Shown: positions 29,051 through 37,960 of the stretch, piece after piece
How positions within the stretch are numbered: the stretch's first letter is position 1
How the letters are laid out: every line of letters starts with the position of its first letter
DNA from: Micrococcales bacterium
GTDB lineage: Bacteria; Actinomycetota; Actinomycetes; Actinomycetales; Microbacteriaceae
DNA length: 64,000 nt
Assembly: GCA_016212425.1 (NCBI GenBank)
Contig: JACRGJ010000101.1
Location: forward strand, 20,238-84,237
Direction: 5' to 3'
Program-made: the position numbers and the translations under genes
The notes under the pieces: model-generated
The model's database searches: none
The model's input: only the letters and a program-made list of their open reading frames with translations
Told to the model about the DNA's origin: nothing

Positions 29051-29542
29051 GTGTCGGATCCCGATCGGGCCGAGCCGGCCGAGGACGACGAGGCGGCCCT
29101 CCGCTGGGAGGGCGACGACGAGCTCGGACGGATGACCTCGCTCGACGAACCGCGCCTCGACGCGCCGGCCACGGAGGCGGCTCCGCCGGGCGAGCAGGTG
29201 GTGGCGGAGCCGCCCGCGGCCGCAGCGGGCCCGCGCGATGTCCTCCTGACCCTGGTGAGTGCGGGCTTCGCGGGAGTGTTCCTCGCGGAGATGGTGGGCT
29301 GGATCCTCGTGGTCCAGGCCGTGCAGGCGGGAGATGCCCTGACGACGGGTTCGGGTGTGCTCGACTTCATCGGCGGCATCACCCGATTCCTCGCCCTGGT
29401 GGCGGGCGGCCTGTGGTTCGTCGCGACGATCCAGCTCACGCGCGACACGCGCAGGCGGCGCCGGCTCGCCCGGATCGGTTGGCTCGCGCTCGGCTCCGGA
29501 CTGCTGGCGCCGTGGCCGCTCCTTCTGGGGTTCCTCCGATGA
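29051..29542 (+). CDS. Membrane protein, acidic N-terminus, unknown
   Basis: A 163-residue protein with a long acidic, Pro/Ala-rich cytoplasmic-type N-terminus (about 1-65) followed by three hydrophobic helices. A basic RDTRRRRRLAR segment precedes the last one. It starts with GTG 2 nt after mtlD and overlaps the next gene by ATGA, so it is probably co-transcribed with both. I do not recognise a family. Confidence 0.65.
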   Translation: MSDPDRAEPAEDDEAALRWEGDDELGRMTSLDEPRLDAPATEAAPPGEQVVAEPPAAAAGPRDVLLTLVSAGFAGVFLAEMVGWILVVQAVQAGDALTTGSGVLDFIGGITRFLALVAGGLWFVATIQLTRDTRRRRRLARIGWLALGSGLLAPWPLLLGFLR

Positions 29543-29871
29543 GCGCCGAGCAGCCCGCCGAGGACCGGTCGCGGGTCAGGCTGGCGGATGTCGTCGTCGC
29601 GGTCATCGTCGGATTCCTCTTCGCGGTCGCCGTCTACGGCGCCATCGGCAACCTGATCGGGCTGCCGCAGCTGCTCGGGGCCGCGCGCATCCCGGTGCCC
29701 TGGGTGCCCCTGATCGCCGGGGTCGCGCTGCCGATCGCGCTCTACGTCGGTGCGCTGATGCTCGGTCGCGGACGCACGAGCTTCGCGCGCACGCTCATCC
29801 TCATCGTCGCGCTCGCCGCCAACAGCGCCCTCGGCCTCACGCTCTACTTCGTCACCCTGGTCCCCTTCTAG
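29539..29871 (+). CDS. Small membrane protein, unknown
   Basis: A 110-residue protein with three hydrophobic helices (about 20-42, 52-74 and 82-106) and a charged N-terminus. It is translationally coupled to the preceding membrane protein (ATGA overlap). No family recognised. The pairing suggests that the two work together in the membrane. Confidence 0.65.
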   Translation: MSAEQPAEDRSRVRLADVVVAVIVGFLFAVAVYGAIGNLIGLPQLLGAARIPVPWVPLIAGVALPIALYVGALMLGRGRTSFARTLILIVALAANSALGLTLYFVTLVPF

Positions 29872-29949
29872 CCCTCCGCCGCGTCAGGGACGCAGCGCCC
29901 ATCCGCCGGCACTCAGGAGGCGCCGCGAGCGTCCAGCGGGAATCGTGAC

Positions 29950-30342
29950 TCAGGCGAAGGCGGCGAGCAGCACCAGGGCGGCCACCAGCACCTGCGCTCC
30001 GAGGCGGGGCCAGAACGGCACCGCGAGCGGGCCGAAACGCCGGCGGTCACGGGCGGCGAAGGCGTTCGCGGGGAACACCGCCGCCAGGAAGAGCACGAGC
30101 AGGATCCCGACGCCGTAGCGGAGGTAGGGGATCTGCAGCCCGATGGCGCCGGCGATCTCGCACAGCCCGGTCACGACCACGAGCACCCTCGGCGATGGCC
30201 ACGGCGGGCGGCGGAAGAACGGCGGGATCATCGCCCGCATCCCGCGTGCGACGCCCGGTACGAAGTGCAGCACCCCCATGCCGAAGAACGCGACGCCCAG
30301 CAGCACCCGCAGCACGGCGGCGGCGAGGGCCAGGGCGGTCAC
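29950..30342 (-). CDS. DoxX-family membrane protein
   Basis: A 130-residue protein with four membrane helices. It has the DoxX-like opening LLGVAFFGMGVLHFVPG, the second-half motif LCEIAGAIGLQIP, and an ending compatible with the family. DoxX-like proteins are often linked to redox or thiol homeostasis, but the role is rarely known. The GTG start at 30342 is tentative. It is convergent with the preceding membrane-protein pair. Confidence 0.75.
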   Translation of the reverse strand: MTALALAAAVLRVLLGVAFFGMGVLHFVPGVARGMRAMIPPFFRRPPWPSPRVLVVVTGLCEIAGAIGLQIPYLRYGVGILLVLFLAAVFPANAFAARDRRRFGPLAVPFWPRLGAQVLVAALVLLAAFA

Positions 30343-30453
30343 CCGGCCATGCTGTCACGCTCTCGACGGGCACCGTGCGCGTCGGGGCGGGCAGCGCGCC
30401 GCCGCTAGGCTGGCACCTTCCGCATCGAGTCCCGCACCGAAGGATCCCCTGCC

Positions 30454-32046
30454 GTGGCCAAGCCGGTCGTGCTGATCGCCGAAGAACTCTCACCCGCCAC
30501 CGTCGACGCTCTCGGACCCGACTTCGAGATCCGCGCGGTGGACGGCACCGACCGCCCCGCGCTGCTGGCCGCCCTCGCCGACGCGGATGCGGTGCTCGTC
30601 CGGTCCGCGACCCGGATGGATGCCGAGGCGATCGCCTCCGCGGCGCACCTCCGGGTCATCGCCCGCGCCGGCGTGGGGCTGGACAACGTCGACCTGCCCG
30701 CCGCGACCGAGGCGGGGGTGATGGTCGTCAACGCCCCCACCTCGAACATCATCAGCGCCGCCGAGCTGACCATCGGGCACATCCTGAGCCTGGCGCGGCA
30801 CATCCCCGCCGCGCACGCGAGCCTGGCCCGCGGGGAGTGGAAGCGCTCCTCCTACACCGGCACGGAGCTCTACGAGAAGACGGTCGGCATCGTCGGCCTC
30901 GGCCGGATCGGGGCGCTCATCACCGCCCGGCTGCAGGCCTTCGGCGTCCGGGTCGTCGCCTACGACCCCTACGTCACGGCGTCGCGTGCGCAGCAGCTCG
31001 GCGTGCAGCTGCTGGCATTGGACGACCTCCTCGCCGAGGCGGACTTCCTCACCATCCACATGCCGAAGACCCCCGAGACGACGGGGATGATCGGCGCCGC
31101 GCAGCTGCAGCGGATGAAGCGCACGGCCTACGTCGTCAACGTCGCCCGCGGGGGACTCATCGACGAGCGCGCGCTCGCGGACGCGCTGCGCTCCGGAACG
31201 ATCGCCGGCGCCGGGATCGACGTGTTCACCAGCGAGCCGCCGACCGACGATGCTCTGACGAGTCTCCCGAATGTCGTCGTCACCCCGCACCTGGGCGCCT
31301 CCACCGACGAGGCGCAGGAGAAGGCGGGCGTGTCGGTGGCCCGCTCGGTGCGGCTCGCGCTCGAGGGCGAACTGGTGCCGGATGCGGTGAACGTCGCCGG
31401 CGGGGTGATCGACCCGTACGTGCGGCCCGGCATCCCGCTCGTCGAGAAGCTGGGGCAGGTGTTCTCCGGCCTGGCCGACGGCGCTCTCGCCCGGATCGAC
31501 GTCGAGGTGCACGGTGAGCTCGCCGGCTACGACGTCGCCGTCTACAAGCTCGCCGCGCTGAAGGGGATCTTCTCCCGCATCGTCGGCGAGCAGGTCAGCT
31601 ACGTGAACGCGCCGCTGCTGGCCGAGCAGCGCGGCGTCGCGGTGCGTCTGGTCACGGATGCGGTGAGCGAGGAGTACCGGAACGTCATCACGATCCGCGG
31701 CACGCTCGGCGACGGTCGCGCCGTGTCGGTCTCCGGCACCCTCACCGGGCCGAAGCAGGTGCAGAAGATCGTCGAGATCCACGGCTACGACGTGGAGCTG
31801 CCGATGTCGGACCACTTCGTCGTCATGCTCTACCGCGACCGCCCCGGCATCGTCGCGGTGTACGGGCGCGAGTTCGGGGATGCCGGCATCAACATCGCCG
31901 GTATGCAGATCGCCCGCAGGGAGCCGGGCGGGGAGGCGTTGAGCGTGCTCACCGTCGACTCCGAAGTGCCCGCAACACTGCTGGAGACCGTGCGGGTCGC
32001 CATCGAGGCACGGCTGGTGCGCGAGATCGATGTCGACGCCGGATGA
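30454..32046 (+). CDS. serA: D-3-phosphoglycerate dehydrogenase
   Basis: A 530-residue enzyme starting serine synthesis by oxidising 3-phosphoglycerate with NAD. The catalytic domain carries GIVGLGRIG and the residues Arg, Glu and His (ARAGVGLDNVD, PHLGASTDEAQ). An intervening domain and a C-terminal ACT domain (about 455-530, DRPGIVAVYGREFGDAGINIA) give the long actinobacterial form, which is often serine-regulated. A TAGGCT hexamer at about 30405 may be its promoter, leaving a leader of roughly 40 nt. Confidence 0.96.
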   Translation: MAKPVVLIAEELSPATVDALGPDFEIRAVDGTDRPALLAALADADAVLVRSATRMDAEAIASAAHLRVIARAGVGLDNVDLPAATEAGVMVVNAPTSNIISAAELTIGHILSLARHIPAAHASLARGEWKRSSYTGTELYEKTVGIVGLGRIGALITARLQAFGVRVVAYDPYVTASRAQQLGVQLLALDDLLAEADFLTIHMPKTPETTGMIGAAQLQRMKRTAYVVNVARGGLIDERALADALRSGTIAGAGIDVFTSEPPTDDALTSLPNVVVTPHLGASTDEAQEKAGVSVARSVRLALEGELVPDAVNVAGGVIDPYVRPGIPLVEKLGQVFSGLADGALARIDVEVHGELAGYDVAVYKLAALKGIFSRIVGEQVSYVNAPLLAEQRGVAVRLVTDAVSEEYRNVITIRGTLGDGRAVSVSGTLTGPKQVQKIVEIHGYDVELPMSDHFVVMLYRDRPGIVAVYGREFGDAGINIAGMQIARREPGGEALSVLTVDSEVPATLLETVRVAIEARLVREIDVDAG

Positions 32047-32410
32047 TGCGCCGCGAGCCGCGACGCCCGCCGCCACGCCCGACCGCGCGCGCAACCCGGT
32101 CGGCCGCGCCGCGCTGATCGTCGCGCTCGTGCTGGTGACCGTCGGATCGGCGCAGCAGGTGCTCGCGGTCCTGGCGCCCGTGATCCTCGCGCGACAGGGA
32201 CTGAGCATCAGCGCCTACGGCCTACTGCTCGCGCCGGGAGGCATCGCGGTCGGCCTGCTCGGCGTTGCGGCGGTGATCCTGGGCATCTTGGGGCTGACGC
32301 GCCCCGCATCGCCGAGAGAGGCCGCCGCCGCCGGGCTCGCGATCGGGGCGAACGCGCTGCTGGCACTGCTCATCAGCCCGCTCGCCGGACTGATCGCGAG
32401 CGCCGTCTGA
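32030..32410 (+). CDS. DUF4190-like small membrane protein
   Basis: A 126-residue protein with a charged Ala/Pro-rich N-terminus and three hydrophobic helices, resembling small DUF4190-type membrane proteins. The ATG lies within the last codons of serA (17-bp overlap), so it may be co-expressed. Function unknown. Confidence 0.55.
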   Translation: MSTPDDAPRAATPAATPDRARNPVGRAALIVALVLVTVGSAQQVLAVLAPVILARQGLSISAYGLLLAPGGIAVGLLGVAAVILGILGLTRPASPREAAAAGLAIGANALLALLISPLAGLIASAV

Positions 32411-32425
32411 GGGGTCTCGACCGGG

Positions 32426-32671
32426 TTACGGGCGGTCGTCTTCGGCGCGCGTGGTGCGCCGGACCGCGGTGCCCGAGTTCGGGTCGACGCTCGTGCGCTC
32501 GGTGGTGGTGGTGCCGCGGAGCCGCAGCACGAGGCCCACGATGAACAGGACTGCCCCTGCGGCCATCAGGATCCCGCCGATGGTGGGGAACGCGATACCG
32601 GGAACCGCGAAGCTGACACCGAACGCGAGGATCGCCCCGATGACGAAGAGGATGACGCCGCCAACGATCAT
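32426..32671 (-). CDS. DUF6458-like small membrane protein
   Basis: An 81-residue protein with two hydrophobic helices (about 3-24 and 28-50) and a Thr/Arg-rich C-terminal tail with VDPNSGTAVRRTTRAEDD. This matches the small actinobacterial proteins grouped as DUF6458. GGAAGGA before the ATG at 32671 decides the start over longer in-frame extensions. Function unknown. Confidence 0.7.
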   Translation of the reverse strand: MIVGGVILFVIGAILAFGVSFAVPGIAFPTIGGILMAAGAVLFIVGLVLRLRGTTTTERTSVDPNSGTAVRRTTRAEDDRP

Positions 32672-32785
32672 TGCTGGTCCTTCCGTGCAGGTCCGACACG
32701 ACGCCGGACACTGCTCCCGACCGTAGCGGGAAGAGGGGCCCGACCTCCGGATACGCCCAGGCGCGTCCCAGACCCGGGCGGCCGA

Positions 32786-32791
32786 TAGCCT
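32786..32791 (+). promoter_or_regulatory. -10 hexamer, leaderless leuB
   Basis: TAGCCT is followed by 6 nt and the ATG at 32798. Confidence 0.65.
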
Positions 32792-32797
32792 GACCGG

Positions 32798-33838
32798 ATG
32801 ACCGTGCGCCTGGCGACCATCCCCGGCGATGGAATCGGACCGGAGGTGGTAGCGGAGGCGTTGCGGGCGCTGCGGGCGGCGGTGGGCGAGGAGCCGGTCG
32901 AGGTCACCGCGTTTCCCTTCGGCGCCGGGCACTACCTCGCGACCGGCCACATCCTCGACGACGCCGACCTGGTCGCTCTCGCGCGGCACGACGCGATCCT
33001 GCTCGGCGCGGTGGGCGGCGACCCGCGCGATCCGCGGCTGGCCGGCGGCATCATCGAGCGCGGACTGCTGCTGCGGCTGCGCTTCGCGCTGGATCACTAC
33101 GTCAACCTGCGCCCGACGCGGGTGCACCCGGGCGTGGGAAGCCCGCTGCGCGACCCGGGCGAGGTCGACTTCGTCGTCGTCCGCGAGGGCACCGAGGGCC
33201 CGTACGTCGGCAACGGGGGGGTCATCAGGCAGGGCACGCCGCAGGAGGTCGCGAACGAACTGAGCGTCAACACCGCGTTCGGGGTGGAGCGGGTCGTGCG
33301 CTTCGCCTTCGAGCTGGCCGAACGCCGGCGCTCGCGGCTGACCCTCGTGCACAAGACGAACGTGCTCAGCCACGCGGGTGCGCTGTGGTCGCGCCTGGTC
33401 GGGGAGGAAGCCGAGCAGCATCCGGGCGTCGAGTGGGACTACCTGCACGTCGACGCGGCGACGATCTTCCTGGTCGCCGACCCGGCGCGCTTCGACGTGA
33501 TCGTCACCGACAACCTGTTCGGCGACATCCTCACCGACCTGGCGGGCGCGATCTCGGGCGGAATCGGGCTCGCCGCATCCGCCAACCTCAATCCCTCCGG
33601 CGCGTTCCCGTCGATGTTCGAGCCGGTGCACGGCTCAGCACCGGACATCGCCGGCACCGGGCGCGCCGACCCGACCGCCGCGATCCTCTCCGCCGCGCTG
33701 CTGCTGGACTCCCTCGGCAGAGCGGATGCCGCGGCGCGCATCGAGCGCGCCGTGGCGGCCGACCTGCGCGAGCGAGGAGCGACCCGCTCCACCTCGGAGG
33801 TGGGCGGCGCCATCGCGGCGCGGATCGCGGCACACTAG
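32798..33838 (+). CDS. leuB: 3-Isopropylmalate dehydrogenase
   Basis: A 346-residue NAD- and metal-dependent oxidative decarboxylase of leucine synthesis. Conserved are the N-terminal [10 protein letters not shown], the substrate arginines in [29 protein letters not shown], and the metal-binding aspartates in [14 protein letters not shown]. The adenine-binding segment is [13 protein letters not shown]. It is followed 25 bp later by ilvE, so leucine and transamination functions are paired. Confidence 0.96.
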   Translation: MTVRLATIPGDGIGPEVVAEALRALRAAVGEEPVEVTAFPFGAGHYLATGHILDDADLVALARHDAILLGAVGGDPRDPRLAGGIIERGLLLRLRFALDHYVNLRPTRVHPGVGSPLRDPGEVDFVVVREGTEGPYVGNGGVIRQGTPQEVANELSVNTAFGVERVVRFAFELAERRRSRLTLVHKTNVLSHAGALWSRLVGEEAEQHPGVEWDYLHVDAATIFLVADPARFDVIVTDNLFGDILTDLAGAISGGIGLAASANLNPSGAFPSMFEPVHGSAPDIAGTGRADPTAAILSAALLLDSLGRADAAARIERAVAADLRERGATRSTSEVGGAIAARIAAH

Positions 33839-33863
33839 AGGGAGCATCCGGGAAGAAGGCGCC

Positions 33864-34973
33864 ATGACCATCGAGCTGCAGCTGGCCCGCCAGGACCTGA
33901 CCTGGCAGGTGACCCGCAACGAAAGCGCGAAGTCGGCCGAGGAGCGAGAGGGTCTGCTCGCCGCCCCGGCCTTCGGGCAGCAGTTCACCGACCACATGGT
34001 CGACGTGTGCTGGTCCGAGCGCGGCGGCTGGCACCGTCCGCGTGTGCAGCCGTACGGCCCGATCCAGCTCGACCCGGCCGCCGCGGTGCTGCACTACGCC
34101 CAGGAGGTGTTCGAGGGCCTGAAGGCGTACCGGCACGCCGACGGCTCGATCTGGACGTTCCGCCCCGATCAGAATGCCGCCCGGCTGCAGCGCTCCGCGA
34201 AGCGTCTGGCGCTGCCCGAGCTGCCCGCCGAGTACTTCATCGACTCACTGCGACGGCTGATCGCGATCGATGCCGACTGGGTGCCGTCGGCGCCGGAGAC
34301 GAGCCTGTACCTGCGGCCCTTCATGTTCGCGAAGGAGGCCTTCCTCGGCGTCCGTGCCGCGAAGAAGGTCAACTACTACGTGATCGCCAGTCCCGCGGGC
34401 GCCTACTTCCCGGGCGGCATCACGCCGCTTCAGATCTGGCTGAGCGACCACTGGACCCGGGCCGGGCACGGCGGGATGGGCTACGCGAAGACCGGCGGCA
34501 ACTACGCGGCGTCGCTGCTGCCGCAGACGGAGGCGTACGCCGAGGGATGCCAGCAGGTGCTGTTCCTGGACGCCCAGGAGGGCCGCTACCTCGAGGAGCT
34601 CGGCGGCATGAACGTCGTGCTCGTCACCCGCGATCGGCGCCTGATCACCCCGGACTCGGACTCGATCCTCGAGGGGATCACCCTGAAATCGGTGCTGCAG
34701 CTCGCGCGGGATCGCGGGTATCGCACCGAGCAGCGACCGGTCCCGGTGCAGGAGTGGATCGACGGGGTGGAGTCCGGCGAGGTGGTCGAGGCCTTCGCCT
34801 GCGGCACCGCCGCCGTGATCACGCCGATCGGCGTTCTGCGCAACCACACGATGCGGCTGGAGATGCCGGCGGCGCAGGAGTCGGTGGCGCTGTCACTGCG
34901 CGAGGAGCTCACCGGCATCCAGTACGGCCGGGTCGAGGACCGGCACGGCTGGCTCACCCGCCTCGACGCGTAG
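33864..34973 (+). CDS. ilvE: Branched-chain amino acid aminotransferase
   Basis: A 369-residue fold-type IV PLP transaminase performing the last step of valine, isoleucine and leucine synthesis. The PLP lysine is Lys209 in GYAKTGGNYAASL. The substrate and phosphate regions EELGGMNVVLV and SILEGITLKSVLQLA are intact. The length is typical of the eukaryotic-like BCAT form found in actinobacteria. GGAAGAAGG precedes the ATG. Probably in one operon with leuB. Confidence 0.96.
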   Translation: MTIELQLARQDLTWQVTRNESAKSAEEREGLLAAPAFGQQFTDHMVDVCWSERGGWHRPRVQPYGPIQLDPAAAVLHYAQEVFEGLKAYRHADGSIWTFRPDQNAARLQRSAKRLALPELPAEYFIDSLRRLIAIDADWVPSAPETSLYLRPFMFAKEAFLGVRAAKKVNYYVIASPAGAYFPGGITPLQIWLSDHWTRAGHGGMGYAKTGGNYAASLLPQTEAYAEGCQQVLFLDAQEGRYLEELGGMNVVLVTRDRRLITPDSDSILEGITLKSVLQLARDRGYRTEQRPVPVQEWIDGVESGEVVEAFACGTAAVITPIGVLRNHTMRLEMPAAQESVALSLREELTGIQYGRVEDRHGWLTRLDA

Positions 34974-35010
34974 CGCGCGCGACGCGACAGCAATGCAAGA
35001 GCGCGAGAGC

Positions 35011-35024
35011 AGCGCTACAGCGCT
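35011..35024. promoter_or_regulatory. Candidate autoregulatory operator of the VapBC-type pair
   Basis: AGCGCT is repeated at 35011-35016 and 35019-35024, separated by AC. Each half is self-complementary and the block abuts the TAATAT -10. A ribbon-helix-helix antitoxin bound here would block its own promoter. Confidence 0.45.
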
Positions 35025-35029
35025 AATAT
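35024..35029 (+). promoter_or_regulatory. -10 hexamer, leaderless antitoxin
   Basis: TAATAT is followed by 6 nt and the ATG at 35036. It shares its first base with the putative operator. Confidence 0.6.
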
Positions 35030-35035
35030 CGCGCC

Positions 35036-35266
35036 ATGGCGACGATTCAGATCCGGGACATCCCCGACGAGTCCTACGAGGTCATCCGCACGCGTTCCCG
35101 TGCGGCCGGGCGTTCGATTCAGTCCTACATGCGGGAGCTCGTTATGGACTTCGCCGCGCGGCCCTCGGCCACCGAGGCGCTCGCCTACATGGCGTCGCGG
35201 CGGGGGCCGGGCCCCGGGCCGAGCCGTGAAGAGATCCTGTCGGCACTCGACGCCGATCGACGATGA
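35036..35266 (+). CDS. FitA/VapB-like ribbon-helix-helix antitoxin
   Basis: A 76-residue protein. Its N-terminal ribbon-helix-helix DNA-binding domain (ATIQIRDIPDESYEVIRTRSRAAGRSIQ in sequence, about 2-30) is typical of FitA-like VapB antitoxins. The C-terminal tail would wrap the toxin. It overlaps the PIN-domain gene by ATGA, the standard coupling of such pairs, and probably represses its own promoter. Confidence 0.88.
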   Translation: MATIQIRDIPDESYEVIRTRSRAAGRSIQSYMRELVMDFAARPSATEALAYMASRRGPGPGPSREEILSALDADRR

Positions 35267-35664
35267 CGACTGACATCGTCCTGGACGCCTCGGCGCTCGT
35301 GGCGATACTGATCGAGCGCTCCGCACGAGCGGACGCCGTTCGTGAGCGGATGCCCTCCCTGGGTCGGCACGCCCCTCACCTGATCGACGCCGAGCTCGGC
35401 AGCGCCCTTCGGCGGCTGGAGCAGCAGGGGCTGATCGACGACAGGGAAGCGGCTGCCGCACTGGCATCGGGCCGTGCTCTTGTCGATGAGCGGTACGCGC
35501 ACACCCGCACTCTCGTGACCGGGGCTTGGGCCCACCGGCGCAACCTGTCCTTCTACGACGCCCTGTACGTCGCTCTGGCCAGCGAGCTGGGCATCCCGTT
35601 GCTGACGGCGGACGCCCGGATCGCCCGTGCGCCGCGCCTCGGCTGCGAGGTCCAGCTCGTCTGA
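35263..35664 (+). CDS. VapC-like PIN-domain toxin
   Basis: A 133-residue PIN-domain ribonuclease. The acidic metal site is complete: Asp8 (VLDASAL), Glu44 (DAELGSAL), Asp99 (FYDALYVALA) and Asp117 (LTADARIA). VapC toxins cleave tRNA or rRNA when freed from the antitoxin. The gene is coupled to the antitoxin by ATGA. It sits directly before a decayed restriction-enzyme gene, consistent with an accessory locus. Confidence 0.9.
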   Translation: MTTDIVLDASALVAILIERSARADAVRERMPSLGRHAPHLIDAELGSALRRLEQQGLIDDREAAAALASGRALVDERYAHTRTLVTGAWAHRRNLSFYDALYVALASELGIPLLTADARIARAPRLGCEVQLV

Positions 35665-35739
35665 GTGGCATAGCAGGCGAGCGTCACGGTGGCCGCACCG
35701 AGGGTGGCTGCGACGGGAGCGGCAGGATCGCGCGACGCC

Positions 35740-36509
35740 AGATCCGGGCGATACCCAACTCGGCGAACTCGGGTCGGCCGCCGACCTCGTCCACCTCACC
35801 GGTGCAGGCAGCGGCGGCCAGTTCTTTCCGCGGTACTCGTTCGGGCAGACCGCCGACGGGAGCTCCCGCGTCCCGACGACGACGGCACGGGGTTGCGCCG
35901 CATCGACAACGTGACCGACGAGGCGCTGGCGGAGCACGGCAACCGCTACGGCGCCGACGCCACCCCGACGAGGTGTTCGTCTCGCTGTACGGCATCCTGC
36001 ACAGCCCGGAGTACCGCGAGCGCTACGCGGCCGACCTGAGGAAGATGCTGCTGCGCATCCCGGCGGTGCGGGACTTCCGGGCGTTCGCCGACGCCGGTCG
36101 CGCCCTCGCCGATCTGCACCTGGGCTACGAGAGCGCCGACCCGTACCCGCTGCACGTCGAGCGCGCCGCCGCCGCGGGCCACCGGGTCGAGAAGATGCGC
36201 TACGCCCGCACCGGTGGGGTCACTGACCGCAGCACCGTGGTCTACAACAGCGGCATCACCGTCTCGGGCATCCCGCCCGAGGCGCACGAGTACCGGCTGG
36301 GCGCCCGGTCGGGCATCGACTGGATCCTGGAGCGCTACCAGGTGAAGACCGACACCGTCTCCGGCATCTGCAACGACCCGAACGACTGGGCCGAGGAGCA
36401 CGGCGACCCGCGCTACATCCTCGACCTGCTGGCCCGCATCGTCACCGTCAGCGTCGAGACCGTACGCATCGTGGGCGCGCTCCCGCCACTGGACGTGGTG
36501 GAGGGCTGA
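35740..36509 (+). pseudogene. Remnant of type ISP-like restriction helicase (C-terminal part)
   Basis: From 35967 to the stop at 36507-36509 one frame encodes a C-terminal region with SLYGILHSPEYRERYAADL, DFRAFADAGRALADLH, SGICNDPNDW and a terminal LPPLD. These resemble the tail of large type ISP restriction-modification or predicted-helicase proteins. Just before it, a second frame reads RRIDNVTDEALAEHGNRYG, and before that a third frame reads GGQFFPRYSF, both matching the same region of the family. So at least two frameshifts are present and the N-terminal helicase and methylase parts are missing. The 75 bp between the PIN gene and 35740 hold nothing recognised. Boundaries are approximate. 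Confidence 0.7.
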
Positions 36510-36603
36510 ACATGTTCTTCCGCTGCGAGGTGGGCGTAACCTCGTGGCGTTTGACCCCTCCCCGGGCAGGGCACGAAATCAGTTGTCCACAGATTCACCG
36601 CTG

Positions 36604-36619
36604 TCGAACATATGTTCGA
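36604..36619. promoter_or_regulatory. LexA SOS box
   Basis: TCGAACATATGTTCGA is a perfect 16-bp palindrome. It fits the actinobacterial LexA consensus TCGAAC-N4-GTTCGA and covers the -35 region of the promoter whose -10 is at 36629. Confidence 0.85.
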
Positions 36620-36628
36620 TGATTCGTG

Positions 36629-36634
36629 TAGAAT
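36629..36634 (+). promoter_or_regulatory. -10 hexamer, leaderless DUF222-HNH gene
   Basis: TAGAAT is followed by 6 nt and the ATG at 36641. The LexA box lies 9 nt upstream. Confidence 0.65.
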
Positions 36635-36640
36635 CGGGAC

Positions 36641-37960
36641 ATGTCGAGCACCCCGGACTTGGCCGCGCTGGCCGCGTCCGCGGCGGCGGTGCGGCTCCCG
36701 GTGTGGGGCGGGGTCGGGGATGAGGAGTTGCTGCGGGTCCAGTCCGCGGCGGGGCGGTTGAAGCGGGTCGCGGATGCGCTGGTTGCGGAGGTCGCGGCGG
36801 AGATCGCCGGCCGCTCGTGCCGGTAGGCCGGCCAGGCCGGGCTCGCGCTGGGTCTGTGGGCCCGGACCCCTGAGCGGCTCGTGCAGCAACTCACCGGCGT
36901 CTCGGCGCGGGATGCCCGGCAGCTGGTCGTGGTCGGCGGGCTCGAGCAGACCTCCCCCGTGGGCGCGAGCGTCCGGGAGGGCGAGCTGACGGTGGCGCAG
37001 GCCTCAGCGATCCGCGCCGGGTTGGGTGAGCCCTCCGGGCGGGTCACCGCGGAGCAGCTCGCCACCGCCTCGAAGGCCCTGATCCCGCTGGCAGCCACGG
37101 TGAGTGTTGAAGAGTTGCGCGCCCGGGCGCGGGAGCTGCGCGACGAGCTGGACGCGGCGGGAATCGTGGACCGGGAGGCGGAGCTGCGGGAGCGACGCTA
37201 TCTGCACCTGTACCCGCACGAGGATGGGATGACCCGCCTGGTCGGGCTGTTGGACCCCGAGTCGGCGGCGCTGGTGCAAGCGGCGGTGGATGCCGGCACC
37301 TCCCCCCGCCGCGGCGGACCCCGGGTCACCACCGTCGAGGGCACCGCCCGGGCGGAGCGGATCATCGAGGACCCGCGCAGTACCGACCAGCTTGCCCTGG
37401 ACACGGTGCTCGCGGTGCTGCACGCCGGGACCACCGCCGACCCCGGCGTGCTGGGTCCCGTCGGAGCGCCGGTGCAGGTGCTCGTGACCGAGCGTGACCT
37501 GATCGCCGGTGCCGGGCCCGCCCGCATCGAGGGGCAGACCGCCGCAGTGAGCATCGACACCGCCCGCCGCCGCGCCTGCGCCGACGGAATCACCCCGATC
37601 CTGCTCGACCCGTCCGGCCGGAGGGTGCTCAACCTCGGCCGCACCCAACGGCTGTTCAGCACCCACCAGCGCCGAGCGATCACCGCCCGCGACGGGGGCT
37701 GCCTCATCCCCGGATGCCCCTCCCCGCCCTCCTGGTGCGAGGCGCACCACATCCGGGAATGGTCCCGGGGCGGGAGTACCGACGTCGACGACGGGGTACT
37801 GCTGTGCCGCTTCCACCACCTCTGGTTGCACAACACCGGCCGGCGGATCGACCGCGACAGCGGCGGCTACCGACTCCTACCTCCACCCGACATCGACCCA
37901 ATCCAACGACCTCAGCGCCTGCCCTCGAAGAACCCCCTCCTCCGCCGCCTCACCGGATGA
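36641..37960 (+). pseudogene. DUF222-HNH endonuclease (13E12-repeat family) with in-frame TAG
   Basis: About 439 codons in one frame: an N-terminal DUF222 region (about 1-300) and a C-terminal HNH nuclease domain with GCLIPGCPSPPSWCEAHHI and LLCRFHHLWLH, including the zinc-binding cysteines and paired histidines. Codon 62 is TAG at 36824-36826, inside the early helix where relatives continue. The rest is open to 37960, so a single substitution interrupts an otherwise intact gene. Related mycobacterial REP13E12 genes are DNA-damage-inducible, in line with the SOS box here. Internal re-initiation could give an N-truncated protein that still has the HNH domain. Its end overlaps the convergent neighbour by 11 bp. 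Confidence 0.85.

Noticed and set aside
36508..36517. GAACATGTTC as a second SOS box
   Set aside because: The half-sites are 2 bp apart, not 4, and it covers the stop codon of the helicase remnant with no promoter beside it.
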